Positions 1 to 8,769 of a DNA stretch of 64,000 nt are shown here, one piece after another. Within the stretch, counting starts at the first letter, position 1. Each line of letters starts with the position of its first letter. Source of the stretch: Aquiflexum gelatinilyticum. GTDB lineage: Bacteria > Bacteroidota > Bacteroidia > Cytophagales > Cyclobacteriaceae. The position numbers and the translations under genes are program-made. Location of the stretch: assembly GCF_024741135.1 (NCBI RefSeq), contig NZ_JANSUY010000024.1, forward strand, positions 50,340 to 114,339, in the 5' to 3' direction. Under the pieces are notes generated by a model. That model saw nothing but the letters and a program-made list of their open reading frames with translations, was not told the origin of the DNA and made no database searches.

Positions 1-2017
1 CCACCTTGACAGAACCATAAAGCCATACTTCATCATCTATCAACCCATCTTGTTTGGTTACTTTTTTGATAACTTCCCCACTTTCAATATCAACTTCTGC
101 AAGACCGCTGTTGGTACCTACCCAGAGATTTTGAGTTTTGGGTGCCAAAGCAAAACTAACAGCATTATTAGCAGGTAATCCATTTTCTTTGGTGATATGA
201 TTCAAGATTGCACCTGTGTCCTGGTCAAGTAGCAGTAGGCCTTCTTGCGTACCAACCCACATTTTACCGTTTTTCCATAATAATTTTTCAATATGATTTG
301 TTGGAGAACCATTTTGGGTTGACCAGAACTGCTCAAAAAGATTAGAATCGGTTGGTAAGTCAGCATTCTCAGAAAGGTATTCTCTGGTTATCTTTTTGGT
401 GCTACGGTAAATACCTTTGTCCACTGTACCCACCCATAAGTATCCATTTCCATCGAAGGCTATCGATTTATTTAATACCGGAGGTAGTCCTGACTCGATA
501 CCAAAGGAGTATATTTTTCCAGAAACAACTCCAATTATACTCCTTAAACCCGCAAACCAAATTGAGCCTAGGTCTTCATTCTCAGGAGAACCCTTTATGA
601 AAAGATTTTCAGAAGCAATAATAGGTGGGCTGTCAGGAATTGTAAAGATTATTCCTTGCTTTCCATTGATATTGATGGTTCTGATATCTTCAGCCTCTTT
701 CAAAATCAATTTCTGATCAAAGACAAGCCCATTCAAACCTTGTGTAGTTGCTATCCAAATCCTACCCTCAGAATCAATTTCGAGACCATTTACCCAATCT
801 CCTGTAAGACCATCTGCTTGGGTAATATAGGTAGAAGTACCCTCTTCGGAAATGCATGAAACACCTCCCTCAGTCCCTGCCAAAAGCCGAAACGGGTAAG
901 TACCAGAAGGAACCCTCAGTATAGAATTTACTTTAGCAGAGGGTAAAATGGGCTTTTCACCAGCTATAGAACGGGTACTGAAATTCTCAAAAGCATTGAA
1001 ATTAAATCTTAGTTTTGAAATCCCACCGGATTGGGCAATCCAAACGTTACCTTCCCTGTCTTTGCTTACATTAAAGACGTTATCGCTCAACAATCCGTTA
1101 GACCTAGTGAAATGGCCTATAATTTCTCCTGATTTTTGATTGAATCTGATAATCCCGTTGACTCCGCTTACCGCCCATACATTTCCTTCAGTCACAGTTG
1201 CTAAGCTTGCTATATTGGATTGTTTTAATTGGGCAATTTTCTTTGGATCGGTTGATTCATTTTGAAAAAGCAGGACTTCTCCATTTTGACGGTAAGCCCA
1301 AATTTTCCCTTTCTCATCTTCTAGAATGGAGGCGAAATTTTGATCTTCAGAGATTTTGTCGGAAGAATAAATCAATTGGATTTTATTGCCTGATATCCGA
1401 ACAAGTTGGCCTCCCCCAATCCCTGCCAAAATTCCTGTCTTCCCTGAAAAAAGTGTGGTAATCTGTTGTGGTGTACTGCCTTTCTTTTCGATATTTAAAA
1501 CATCTACTTCTAAATTGTTTTTTTCATTGATATGGTATTTCAAAAATCCTTTCGCAACAGTACCCACCCAAACCATCCCACTGCTATCCACTGCTATTTG
1601 ATTGAGATTGACGATTTCGGAATAAAGAGTTTTACCCCCAAATTCTGAAGTAAAAGTTAACCTCCTCCCATTTTTATAATTAGATACAGGCTCCTCTGAA
1701 ACCACCAATCCGGAATTGGAAGTAACCCAAAGGTATCCTAATTTATCTTCCACTATCTGCCAAACCCCAAGGTCTTTGACACCTTCCTTTTGAACATAAA
1801 GATCCATCTTGGTTCCATCAAAACGAATCAAGCCAGAAGAGTGAACAGCCATCCACATAAATCCCTCACTGTCTTGAAAAACATTTGTAACCATGGCTGA
1901 AGGCAATGGATTCAATTCATTGTCAGGGGTATAATGAACAAAGGGCAGCTCTTGGGCTACCACTTTGAAACTAAAAATGAATAAAATAGAAATGGCTAAA
2001 CAAAAACGGAGGTTCAT
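1..2017 (-). CDS. Two-component-regulator beta-propeller (Reg_prop) sensor protein, partial
   Basis: The reading frame opens at an ATG at 2017 and runs off the left window edge with no stop, so about 672 N-terminal residues are visible and the C-terminus is missing. It starts with a signal peptide (MNLRFCLAISILFIFS then VVAQ). Short propeller-blade motifs of the Reg_prop type recur throughout, for example GYLWVTSNSGL, GMVWVGT, GNVWIAQSGGI, GRIWIATTQGL and GKMWVGTQEGL; about ten are visible. In Bacteroidota such periplasmic double propellers usually precede a Y_Y_Y domain, a transmembrane helix and then a histidine kinase, a hybrid kinase or a LuxR/GGDEF output. Which output this gene has cannot be seen. 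It lies 26 bp downstream of the lipoprotein gene 2044-3402 on the same strand and may be co-transcribed with it. Confidence 0.85.
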   Translation of the reverse strand, partial: MNLRFCLAISILFIFSFKVVAQELPFVHYTPDNELNPLPSAMVTNVFQDSEGFMWMAVHSSGLIRFDGTKMDLYVQKEGVKDLGVWQIVEDKLGYLWVTSNSGLVVSEEPVSNYKNGRRLTFTSEFGGKTLYSEIVNLNQIAVDSSGMVWVGTVAKGFLKYHINEKNNLEVDVLNIEKKGSTPQQITTLFSGKTGILAGIGGGQLVRISGNKIQLIYSSDKISEDQNFASILEDEKGKIWAYRQNGEVLLFQNESTDPKKIAQLKQSNIASLATVTEGNVWAVSGVNGIIRFNQKSGEIIGHFTRSNGLLSDNVFNVSKDREGNVWIAQSGGISKLRFNFNAFENFSTRSIAGEKPILPSAKVNSILRVPSGTYPFRLLAGTEGGVSCISEEGTSTYITQADGLTGDWVNGLEIDSEGRIWIATTQGLNGLVFDQKLILKEAEDIRTININGKQGIIFTIPDSPPIIASENLFIKGSPENEDLGSIWFAGLRSIIGVVSGKIYSFGIESGLPPVLNKSIAFDGNGYLWVGTVDKGIYRSTKKITREYLSENADLPTDSNLFEQFWSTQNGSPTNHIEKLLWKNGKMWVGTQEGLLLLDQDTGAILNHITKENGLPANNAVSFALAPKTQNLWVGTNSGLAEVDIESGEVIKKVTKQDGLIDDEVWLYGSVKV

Positions 2018-2043
2018 CTAATGAATATAATCATTTGCATCAA

Positions 2044-3402
2044 TTAATTCCTGATTCCACCTGTGCCATTAAAAGCAGATAATGTATTAGTGGCCTCAAT
2101 CAATCTGGTATTCATTATCCTTGAACCTGCTGATTGGGAGATTGAATGTCTGTCATTGACACCCTCACCACATGTACCAAGCTCTTCGCATCCTACAGCT
2201 TCACAATGAATCAATAATGCCTGATTATAATTATCCCATATTTCAAAAACTCCATCAACCTCCCTAAGTGCACCTCTTCGGCTGACTACGTTCAACTCAG
2301 CAGTAAGCAATTCTTTAAGGAACATTTCAATTTCCGATGTCCCTACAGGTTTTAGAATTTCCAGGGCTGTTTTGATTTTTTTGTTCCCAAACTGAAAAGG
2401 TTCAGTCAACAAGAGTTTTTCGATTTGTTTTAGGAATTCCAAAATTTCTTCCTCAGTGTAATCACCCTTAGATGATCCACAATAATTTAACTGATCGACC
2501 CAATAATCGGTACATTCAGCGGTGCCTTCGACAATTCCTTCTTTTAATTCACGTGTTGTTTTTTCTGAATCTATTTCGAATCCAAAATTGATGCAAGATC
2601 CATCTGTCTCATCAGTGCAAAAGTGCACACTCGATGGTGTCGTTGCTTTATAACTGAGCTTAAGCAACTCGTCGGTAGTTTCTACAAAATATTCACCTTT
2701 CAAAACCTGGAAGGAAAAGGATCCGTCTTCTGAGGTCATTACTGATCCCAATATTTTATTTGTTGCTTTGCTCTTCAAAAATATTTCAATTTCAGGAATT
2801 CCTGATTCAGAGTTTTGCTTGACCCCATCCGCATTTGCATCAATAAAAATACTGCCACAAATTTCTGTAACACCCTCACAAGGACCCATTATTTTGCATT
2901 TTTCTCTTTTGGCATTCCTCGTGATACTGCTTTCGATAACCCCAAGAGGGATATCGCCTGCAAAAGTCATGGAAAAGTTTTTACTTTCATCTTTTCCGAT
3001 TTCAATATTCCAAGTAATCCCTTTTGAATCCAATTTAGATGATTGAACGGGTTCCCATGAGGAAGGAACGCCGGCACATGGGGGAACCTGAAGAAAAAAT
3101 TTCTCCAAATCTGAAGATTTGCCTGTGCCGCTAACTTTATAATAAAATGTTGTACTTGTAACCCCATCTATTTTCTCAACATTTCTTCCCACAAATTCTA
3201 CATCATAATTGTTAATCCTTGCTTTTTCAAATTCACCCAGCTGATCTGCAAAATACCCGGGTAATTCTACCCTAAAATCTTCCACATTTATATTTCGAAA
3301 ATTGGCATCAATTTTTTCTATGACGACTTCTTGATTAGAAAACTGACAACCGGAAATGATTGAAAGTAAAAGTAGAATCAAAAGATTTAGATTATTTTTC
3401 AT
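2044..3402 (-). CDS. Lipoprotein with SdrD-B-like domain
   Basis: This is a 452-residue predicted lipoprotein with a short signal peptide and the lipobox IISGC near residue 19. Around residues 180-245 there is an SdrD-B / Cna-B-like stretch (GSIFIDANADGVKQN, then GSVMTSEDGSFSF), an immunoglobulin-like fold found in many surface proteins. The N-terminal third resembles the non-repetitive part of secreted proteins carrying an 'is it larger than zero' amphipathic pattern, but I do not recognise a named family there. The C-terminal part is hydrophilic and Cys-containing. The role is unknown. It is the first gene before the propeller sensor on the same strand, so a cell-envelope sensing or surface function is possible. 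Confidence 0.7.
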   Translation of the reverse strand: MKNNLNLLILLLLSIISGCQFSNQEVVIEKIDANFRNINVEDFRVELPGYFADQLGEFEKARINNYDVEFVGRNVEKIDGVTSTTFYYKVSGTGKSSDLEKFFLQVPPCAGVPSSWEPVQSSKLDSKGITWNIEIGKDESKNFSMTFAGDIPLGVIESSITRNAKREKCKIMGPCEGVTEICGSIFIDANADGVKQNSESGIPEIEIFLKSKATNKILGSVMTSEDGSFSFQVLKGEYFVETTDELLKLSYKATTPSSVHFCTDETDGSCINFGFEIDSEKTTRELKEGIVEGTAECTDYWVDQLNYCGSSKGDYTEEEILEFLKQIEKLLLTEPFQFGNKKIKTALEILKPVGTSEIEMFLKELLTAELNVVSRRGALREVDGVFEIWDNYNQALLIHCEAVGCEELGTCGEGVNDRHSISQSAGSRIMNTRLIEATNTLSAFNGTGGIRN

Positions 3403-3856
3403 AATGTTATCGTTTAATCAATGCAGTTAAAAATTTGATTGTTATTTTTTGCTAGTAGGCTTAAAAAGCCCTGGATTTTCTAAAATTCCTTTGGCTTGAA
3501 GAATCAAAAACAACCTTATAAAACAAATTTAAGATTGCGAAGAACACTTTTATTGGGATGTAATTCTTTTTGAAATTACTGATTTTTTTAAGAAAAAAAC
3601 CAGTTTCCCAATCCCATAATTGTTATCATTTACCTACTAAAAATTTTCTAAAATTTAATTTGGAGAAATTTAGTACAACATTTCAAAAAAAAATTTTTTA
3701 TATAACACATTATTATAAATTATAATATATTTTTTATTTAAAAAGTTATATTATTATATTTTGAAACTTTTTCCCGAATCAAAAAAAAAAGCATTAATTA
3801 AGTATAATTCACCTGCCTAAAACTTCAAAAAATCATAAATCAAAAAAAGAAGCTGA
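3403..3856. other. Intergenic region, very AT-rich
   Basis: This 454-bp gap separates pepP from the lipoprotein gene, both on the minus strand. The part from about 3580 to 3800 is almost pure A/T with runs of A and T. No ORF or RNA gene is supported. It contains a candidate -7 box for the lipoprotein gene (3524-3531) and, at its pepP edge, the pepP terminator. Confidence 0.7.
3524..3531 (-). promoter_or_regulatory. Candidate -7 box of the lipoprotein gene
   Basis: TAAATTTG on the minus strand matches the Bacteroidota -7 consensus TAnnTTTG. It would give a leader of a little over 100 nt. No clear -33 TTG was found at the usual spacing, so this is tentative. Confidence 0.3.
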
Positions 3857-3870
3857 TTATTTCATCAGCT
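3842..3870 (-). terminator. Intrinsic terminator of pepP, overlapping its stop codon
   Basis: On the minus strand a perfect 7-bp stem, AGCTGAT-GAAATA-ATCAGCT (3870-3851), is followed by TCTTTTTTTG. The stop codon of pepP (3859-3857) lies within the loop and distal stem, so the terminator is built from the last codons of the gene. Confidence 0.75.
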
Positions 3871-5143
3871 CCTCTATCTCTTCTGCTTCAATTGGAATTT
3901 TTCCCATCAGGTCAAAATACCCTTTTTCCAAGATTAAAATGTCATTTTCGAGACGGATACCAAGACCTTCTTTAGGAATATAAATCCCGGGCTCCACTGT
4001 AAATACCATTCCGGCAGTTATGGGATCATGCATAGTGCCTACATCATGCACATCCAATCCAAGGTGGTGGGAAGTTCCATGCATAAAATATTTTTTGAAT
4101 GCCGGCCATTTTGGATCTTGATTTTTGATGTCAGTCTGATCGATCAGTCCCAATCCCAACAATTCAGACTGCATGATCAGCCCCACCTCTTTGTGGTAAT
4201 CCTGAATGTTGATTCCGGGCCTTAACATATCGGAGGCTTGGTTTTTGACTCTGAGAACTGCGTCATAGACAGCCCTTTGTCTTTTGGTAAATCTTCCATT
4301 GACAGGAATAGTACGGGTCATATCGGCATTATAGTTACCATATTCTGCTCCTACATCAAGCAGGATCATATCACCGTCCTTGCAGACTTCCTTATTTTCA
4401 ATGTAATGAAGTACACAGGCATTGCTACCGGAAGCTATGATGGGTTCATAGGCAAATCCTTTACTTCTGTTTTTGACAAATTCATGGATAAACTCTGCCT
4501 CAATTTCATATTCAGTCACTCCCGGCTTTACAAAAGATAGAATGCGTCGAAATCCTTTTTCGGTAATGTCACAGGCAATCTGTAACTGATCTATTTCCTC
4601 TTTTTCTTTAACCGCCCTTAGCTGATGCATCAATGGCGCTACCCTGTGATATTGATGCAGAGGATATCTTTTTTTACAGTTTTTGATAAACCTGGCATCA
4701 CGTGTCTCGACCACAACAGCTGCCCTCAAATGTTCATTGGCATTCAAAAAAACATGCTCACTCAATGCCATGAGCGTATTGAATAGGTTGTCAAAATTTG
4801 AAACCCATTGAATATTCTCAATCCCGGAAGTAGCAAAAGCCTCTTCTTTGGTATACTTATGCCCTTCCCAAACGGCTATATGGTCATTGGTTTCCCGTAG
4901 AAAAAGCACTTCTCTAAGATTGGGATCAGGAAAATCAGGACAAATCACCAAAACAGTCTCTTCCTGATCTATCCCTGACAAGTAGAAAAGGTCATTGTTT
5001 TGTCTGAATCGCATTGTTCCATCCGCATTGGTGGGCATTATGTCATTGGAATGAAAAACCGCAAGTGACTTTGCCGGTAATTTGGCCTTGAGTTTTTGTC
5101 TGTTGTGAGTATGGAAAGACTGAGAAAGTGGTTTATATTTCAT
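3857..5143 (-). CDS. pepP: Xaa-Pro aminopeptidase (M24B)
   Basis: This 428-residue protein is an aminopeptidase P, which removes an N-terminal residue preceding proline. It has the N-terminal aminopeptidase-P domain (about 1-170) and a C-terminal pita-bread peptidase M24 domain. The five metal ligands are visible: D263 (LLDVGAEY), D274 (YNADMTRT), H359 (HGTSHHLGLDVHD), E384 (FTVEPGIYIP) and E399 (GIRLEND). Length is normal for the family. It has no signal peptide, so it should be cytoplasmic. It is transcribed divergently from the M16 peptidase operon, sharing a 127-bp intergenic region with a -7 box in each direction. Confidence 0.95.
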   Translation of the reverse strand: MKYKPLSQSFHTHNRQKLKAKLPAKSLAVFHSNDIMPTNADGTMRFRQNNDLFYLSGIDQEETVLVICPDFPDPNLREVLFLRETNDHIAVWEGHKYTKEEAFATSGIENIQWVSNFDNLFNTLMALSEHVFLNANEHLRAAVVVETRDARFIKNCKKRYPLHQYHRVAPLMHQLRAVKEKEEIDQLQIACDITEKGFRRILSFVKPGVTEYEIEAEFIHEFVKNRSKGFAYEPIIASGSNACVLHYIENKEVCKDGDMILLDVGAEYGNYNADMTRTIPVNGRFTKRQRAVYDAVLRVKNQASDMLRPGINIQDYHKEVGLIMQSELLGLGLIDQTDIKNQDPKWPAFKKYFMHGTSHHLGLDVHDVGTMHDPITAGMVFTVEPGIYIPKEGLGIRLENDILILEKGYFDLMGKIPIEAEEIEELMK

Positions 5144-5187
5144 ATACAGGATCTTTAGAGTGACAAAATCGGAATTTTAAATTGAAC

Positions 5188-5195
5188 CAAAAATA
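5188..5195 (-). promoter_or_regulatory. -7 box for pepP
   Basis: TATTTTTG on the minus strand is a perfect TAnnTTTG match, 44 bp upstream of the pepP start. No convincing -33 element was found. Confidence 0.4.
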
Positions 5196-5215
5196 CCATT
5201 TATCCATTGGCTAAA

Positions 5216-5237
5216 AAAAGACTTCAAAAAGTCTTTT
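5216..5237. repeat. 9-bp inverted repeat between divergent promoters
   Basis: AAAAGACTT - CAAA - AAGTCTTTT is a perfect 9-bp palindrome with a 4-nt spacer. It lies between the -7 boxes of pepP and the M16 operon and ends where the plus-strand -7 box begins. It could be an operator, or an RNA hairpin followed by T residues. Confidence 0.6.
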
Positions 5238-5244
5238 ATTTTTG
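5237..5244 (+). promoter_or_regulatory. -7 box for the M16 peptidase operon
   Basis: TATTTTTG is a perfect match to TAnnTTTG, 26 bp upstream of the ATG at 5271. The -33 region is occupied by the 9-bp inverted repeat. Confidence 0.45.
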
Positions 5245-5270
5245 TACTTTGAAGGAAGGAAAACAAAAGA

Positions 5271-6500
5271 ATGCAATATAATCTGAAAGAATTGCCCAAC
5301 GGCATCCGGATCGTCCATCAGGAAGTCAATCATACCAGGCTAGTTCACTGTGGTTTTGTTCTCAATATCGGGAGCCGTGATGAATCCAAAGAGCAGGAAG
5401 GGCTTGCCCACTTTTGGGAACATATGGCCTTCAAAGGCACAAAAAAAAGAAAAGCCTATCATATCATCAACCGATTGGAAACTCTGGGCGGTGAACTTAA
5501 CGCCTACACCACTAAGGAGAAAATCTGTTTTTATGCGAGTACATTGAAAGAACATTTCGATAAAGCTGCCGAGCTACTTTGTGACATTACTTTCAACAGT
5601 ACGTTTCCAAAAAAACAGATAGATAAAGAAAGGCAGGTTATTTTGGAAGAAATGGCCATGTACCGAGATTCTCCTGATGATTCGATTCAGGATGATTTTG
5701 ATGAAATCATTTTTGAAGGACACGCTTTGGGAAGGAATATCCTTGGCACGGAAAATACCGTCAAAAATTTTACCCAGGAGGACTTTTTCGGGTTTCTTTC
5801 TTCCAGACTTGATACCACACAAATCGTTTTTTCGGTAGTGGGTAATGTCACTTTCCAGAAAGTACTGAAGGAAGTTGAGGGTTTTCTTTCAGATATTCCA
5901 ACAAAAAGAAGTCTTTACATCCGAAATGGATTCTCCAATTATAATCCGAAAAACAAAACAGTAGAAAAAGAAATCACACAGTCTCACTGTGCCATCGGTC
6001 AGCCTGCATATTCTATGTACGATCCCCGACGGTTCAAATTGTACCTTCTGAACAATATCTTGGGAGGGCCAAGTATGAATTCAAGACTTAATCTTGCTTT
6101 GAGGGAAAAACATGGATATGTCTACAGTGTGGAATCACATTACCAAACTTATTCTGATACGGGATTTATAAGTGTATATTTTGCCACTGAGCAAAATAAA
6201 GCCAACAGGGCAAGAAAATCCGTGCTCAACGAGATGGAAAAACTTCGCACAAAAAAGCTTGGTACCATGCAACTCCACATGGCCAAAGAACAGGCGATCG
6301 GACAAATGGCCATGTCAGAGGAGAATTATGCCGCATTGATGCTTGTTTTTGGCAAAAACTTATTGGATAAAGGGAAAATTGACTCCTTGGATACTATCTT
6401 TGGAATCATGAGAGAAACCACTGCCGAAGAGTTGATCGACATTGCAAACGAGGTTTTTGACCCAGCCAAGCTCAGCTTTCTTAATTACATTCCTGCTTGA
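5271..6500 (+). CDS. M16 family zinc peptidase (insulinase-like)
   Basis: This 409-residue peptidase has the inverted zinc motif HxxEH as H47-F-W-E50-H51, with the third ligand E127 76 residues later (VILEEMAM). These spacings match the catalytic beta-type M16B subunits. The C-terminal half carries the substrate-positioning RxxxY-type region (LREKHGYVYSVES). No signal peptide is evident, so a cytoplasmic processing or clean-up peptidase is likely. It heads an operon: the next gene starts 1 bp after the stop. The start is supported by a purine-rich GAAGGAAGGA upstream and by the -7 box at 5237. Confidence 0.93.
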   Translation: MQYNLKELPNGIRIVHQEVNHTRLVHCGFVLNIGSRDESKEQEGLAHFWEHMAFKGTKKRKAYHIINRLETLGGELNAYTTKEKICFYASTLKEHFDKAAELLCDITFNSTFPKKQIDKERQVILEEMAMYRDSPDDSIQDDFDEIIFEGHALGRNILGTENTVKNFTQEDFFGFLSSRLDTTQIVFSVVGNVTFQKVLKEVEGFLSDIPTKRSLYIRNGFSNYNPKNKTVEKEITQSHCAIGQPAYSMYDPRRFKLYLLNNILGGPSMNSRLNLALREKHGYVYSVESHYQTYSDTGFISVYFATEQNKANRARKSVLNEMEKLRTKKLGTMQLHMAKEQAIGQMAMSEENYAALMLVFGKNLLDKGKIDSLDTIFGIMRETTAEELIDIANEVFDPAKLSFLNYIPA

Positions 6501-6501
6501 T

Positions 6502-7146
6502 ATGGAGTTTATTGCACCCGAATTATTGGCTTATTGTGAAGACCACAGCAGTATAGAGGATGAACTCCTTCAGCATGTCAAGCGTGAAACATTCGCCAAA
6601 GTACTGATGCCAAGAATGCTGTCAGGACATCTTCAGGGCAAAACATTGGAGCTTTTAGTCAAAATGCTTAACCCAAAAACAATCCTTGAAATCGGTACAT
6701 ATACAGGTTATTCAGGTATTTGCCTCGCAAGGGGTTTAGGCAAAAACGGGAAACTCATCACCTTGGATATCAATGACGAGCTTGAAAAAATGGTAAGGGT
6801 ATTTTTCGAAAAATCAGGACTATCCTCCAAAATCGACTACAGGCTCGGCAATGCTTTAGATATCATCCCGAAAATAGAAGGGAATTTTGATATGGTGTTT
6901 ATTGATGCAGATAAAGCAAATTATATCAAATACTATGAACTTGTCGTTGAGAGGGTTAATCCCGGAGGAATCATCCTCGCAGATAATGTCCTTTGGTCAG
7001 GCAAAATCTTGGTAGAGGAAGGTAAAAAAATCGATAAGGACACTCAAGTGATACTGGATTATAACCTGATGGTTCAAAATGACCCAAGAGTTGAAAATGT
7101 ATTACTTCCCATCAGAGATGGATTGATGCTGGCAAAAAAACTATGA
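6502..7146 (+). CDS. Class I SAM-dependent O-methyltransferase
   Basis: This 214-residue protein belongs to the Methyltransf_3 (catechol/caffeoyl-CoA type) family. The SAM-binding motif EIGTYTGYSG lies near residue 63, the second acidic motif follows (LITLDIND), and the metal-binding stretch is FIDADK with ADNVLWSG downstream. The chosen ATG at 6502 lies 1 bp after the stop of the M16 gene and fits family N-termini; an in-frame upstream extension would overlap the previous gene by about 60 bp and is unlikely. The substrate cannot be read from sequence. Its stop overlaps the start of the next gene (ATGA), indicating translational coupling. Confidence 0.92.
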   Translation: MEFIAPELLAYCEDHSSIEDELLQHVKRETFAKVLMPRMLSGHLQGKTLELLVKMLNPKTILEIGTYTGYSGICLARGLGKNGKLITLDINDELEKMVRVFFEKSGLSSKIDYRLGNALDIIPKIEGNFDMVFIDADKANYIKYYELVVERVNPGGIILADNVLWSGKILVEEGKKIDKDTQVILDYNLMVQNDPRVENVLLPIRDGLMLAKKL

Positions 7147-8744
7147 AACAAAATATAAGTCCCCTATTCAAAGCTGCTTTTTTATTAATTCTGACATTTT
7201 TTCCGACTTTCTTGGCATTGGCCCAAGTACCACAAGTTCCTTCTGAGCTTAGATTTGCTGACCTTACTATCAAAATCAATGAACAGGCAAGGCGTGAAAT
7301 ACAAAGCGATGTAGATGCACTCTACCGCAATCCGACTTATTTTAAGGTCAAAGCGGAAAGGGTTAATCTTTACCTTCCGATAGTGGAGCGCGAATTAAGA
7401 AATGCCGGTGTGCCAACCGATTTCAAATACCTGGTCATTCAGGAAAGCAGTCTTATTGCCGACGCCGTTTCTACATCCAATGCAGTCGGTTTTTGGCAAT
7501 TCAAGCAAGGAACTGCAGAAGAAGTTGCGCTTAGGGTAGATGGACAAATCGACGAAAGGAAAAACATAGTCGCATCTACTCAGGGTGCCGCAAGGTATCT
7601 TAAAAAAAACAATGCCCCTTTTGATAATTGGATGTGCGCTTTGGTCGCCTATCAAATGGGTCTTGGAGGTGCAAGGTCTTATTTTGGGACAACATACAAC
7701 GGAAAGAAAACTGTAGAAGTAGACAGAAATTTTCATTGGTATTTCAAAAAATTTTTAGCCCACAAAATCGCATTCGAAGCCCCGACTGTCATGTTGGCAA
7801 GCAATAACGGTATTCTGGAAGAAGTACAGGTACAGGGACCAACATCCTTAAAAGCCTTGGCACCTCGGCTTGGTGTGACCGAGGATCACCTCAAAGAATA
7901 TAACAAATGGACTGCAAAAGGAAATATCCCGGATGACAGACCTTATTCTGTGCTGTATATTAGAGAAAACACCCCAAGACCACGTCAGGCAGTTGCGCAA
8001 AGTCAACCGACGAATTTGCCTTCTATTCCCGTATCAACAGCTGAGGTTAAAAAATCCGACTTCCCGAAAATCACTGGGGATGCTCAAAAGGCCACCCAAC
8101 CTAATCAAATCAAGGTAAATAATATTGATGGTATAAAAGCAGCTTCAACTACAACTTTGGATAATTTCAGTGAAAAAGTCGGGATCAAAGAAGCAAAGCT
8201 AAGACGTCTCAATGATTTGGATAAAACAGACAAAATAGAAGCAGGGCAGTACTATTATACGAAACCAAAAAAGACCAAAGCCGATGCTGAAACCCATATA
8301 GTCCTTCCCGGAGAAACCCTTTGGTCCATTTCACAAATGTACGGAATCAAACTTTCGGCATTAAAATCCAAAAACAGAATCAATGATGAAAGAGAACTGA
8401 AAGCTGGGATGATCCTAAATCTCCGTGATTTCCGGCCTAGAGGTGAAGCTATTCCAACAGTCCCGGCGACTGAATACAGAAAAATCATTGCTAACCAGGG
8501 AAATAATTCAGTTCCTTCTAATTCCAATTCACAACAGCAAAACAGGTTTGAAAATAATCCTCCTGTTTCTTCGCCTTCCAGTTCCCAACCTAACAAGAAA
8601 GTTACACACACTGTTCAAGCAGGTGAGAATCTATTTAGAATAGGACAAAAGTATGGAGTCACCGTAGAAGAAATCAAGAAATGGAATAAGCTCCCAGATA
8701 ATAATATTAAAGTTGGCCAAAAGCTTATTATCGATAAGCCTTAA
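7143..8744 (+). CDS. Membrane-bound lytic transglycosylase with LysM repeats (MltD-like)
   Basis: This 533-residue secreted or periplasmic enzyme has an N-terminal hydrophobic signal (LLILTFFPTFLALAQ). The SLT catalytic domain covers about residues 45-190, with the catalytic glutamate in VIQESSL and the AVGFWQF motif. Two clear LysM peptidoglycan-binding repeats follow, near residues 384-428 (LPGETLWSISQMYGI) and 487-532 (VQAGENLFRIGQKYG), plus a degenerate copy near 240-270. A low-complexity Ser/Asn/Gln linker precedes the last LysM. It should cleave peptidoglycan glycan strands to 1,6-anhydromuropeptides. It overlaps the methyltransferase gene by 4 bp. Confidence 0.93.
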   Translation: MKQNISPLFKAAFLLILTFFPTFLALAQVPQVPSELRFADLTIKINEQARREIQSDVDALYRNPTYFKVKAERVNLYLPIVERELRNAGVPTDFKYLVIQESSLIADAVSTSNAVGFWQFKQGTAEEVALRVDGQIDERKNIVASTQGAARYLKKNNAPFDNWMCALVAYQMGLGGARSYFGTTYNGKKTVEVDRNFHWYFKKFLAHKIAFEAPTVMLASNNGILEEVQVQGPTSLKALAPRLGVTEDHLKEYNKWTAKGNIPDDRPYSVLYIRENTPRPRQAVAQSQPTNLPSIPVSTAEVKKSDFPKITGDAQKATQPNQIKVNNIDGIKAASTTTLDNFSEKVGIKEAKLRRLNDLDKTDKIEAGQYYYTKPKKTKADAETHIVLPGETLWSISQMYGIKLSALKSKNRINDERELKAGMILNLRDFRPRGEAIPTVPATEYRKIIANQGNNSVPSNSNSQQQNRFENNPPVSSPSSSQPNKKVTHTVQAGENLFRIGQKYGVTVEEIKKWNKLPDNNIKVGQKLIIDKP

Positions 8745-8769
8745 AGCCTTTACTTAAGTATTTTGACCC

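Noticed and set aside
352..1601. Several plus-strand ORFs
   Set aside because: They are shadows of the long minus-strand propeller gene, whose frame is open across the entire stretch and has repeated family motifs.
3580..3800. Replication origin in the AT-rich stretch
   Set aside because: No DnaA-box cluster and no origin-linked genes (dnaA, dnaN) are nearby; AT-richness alone is insufficient.
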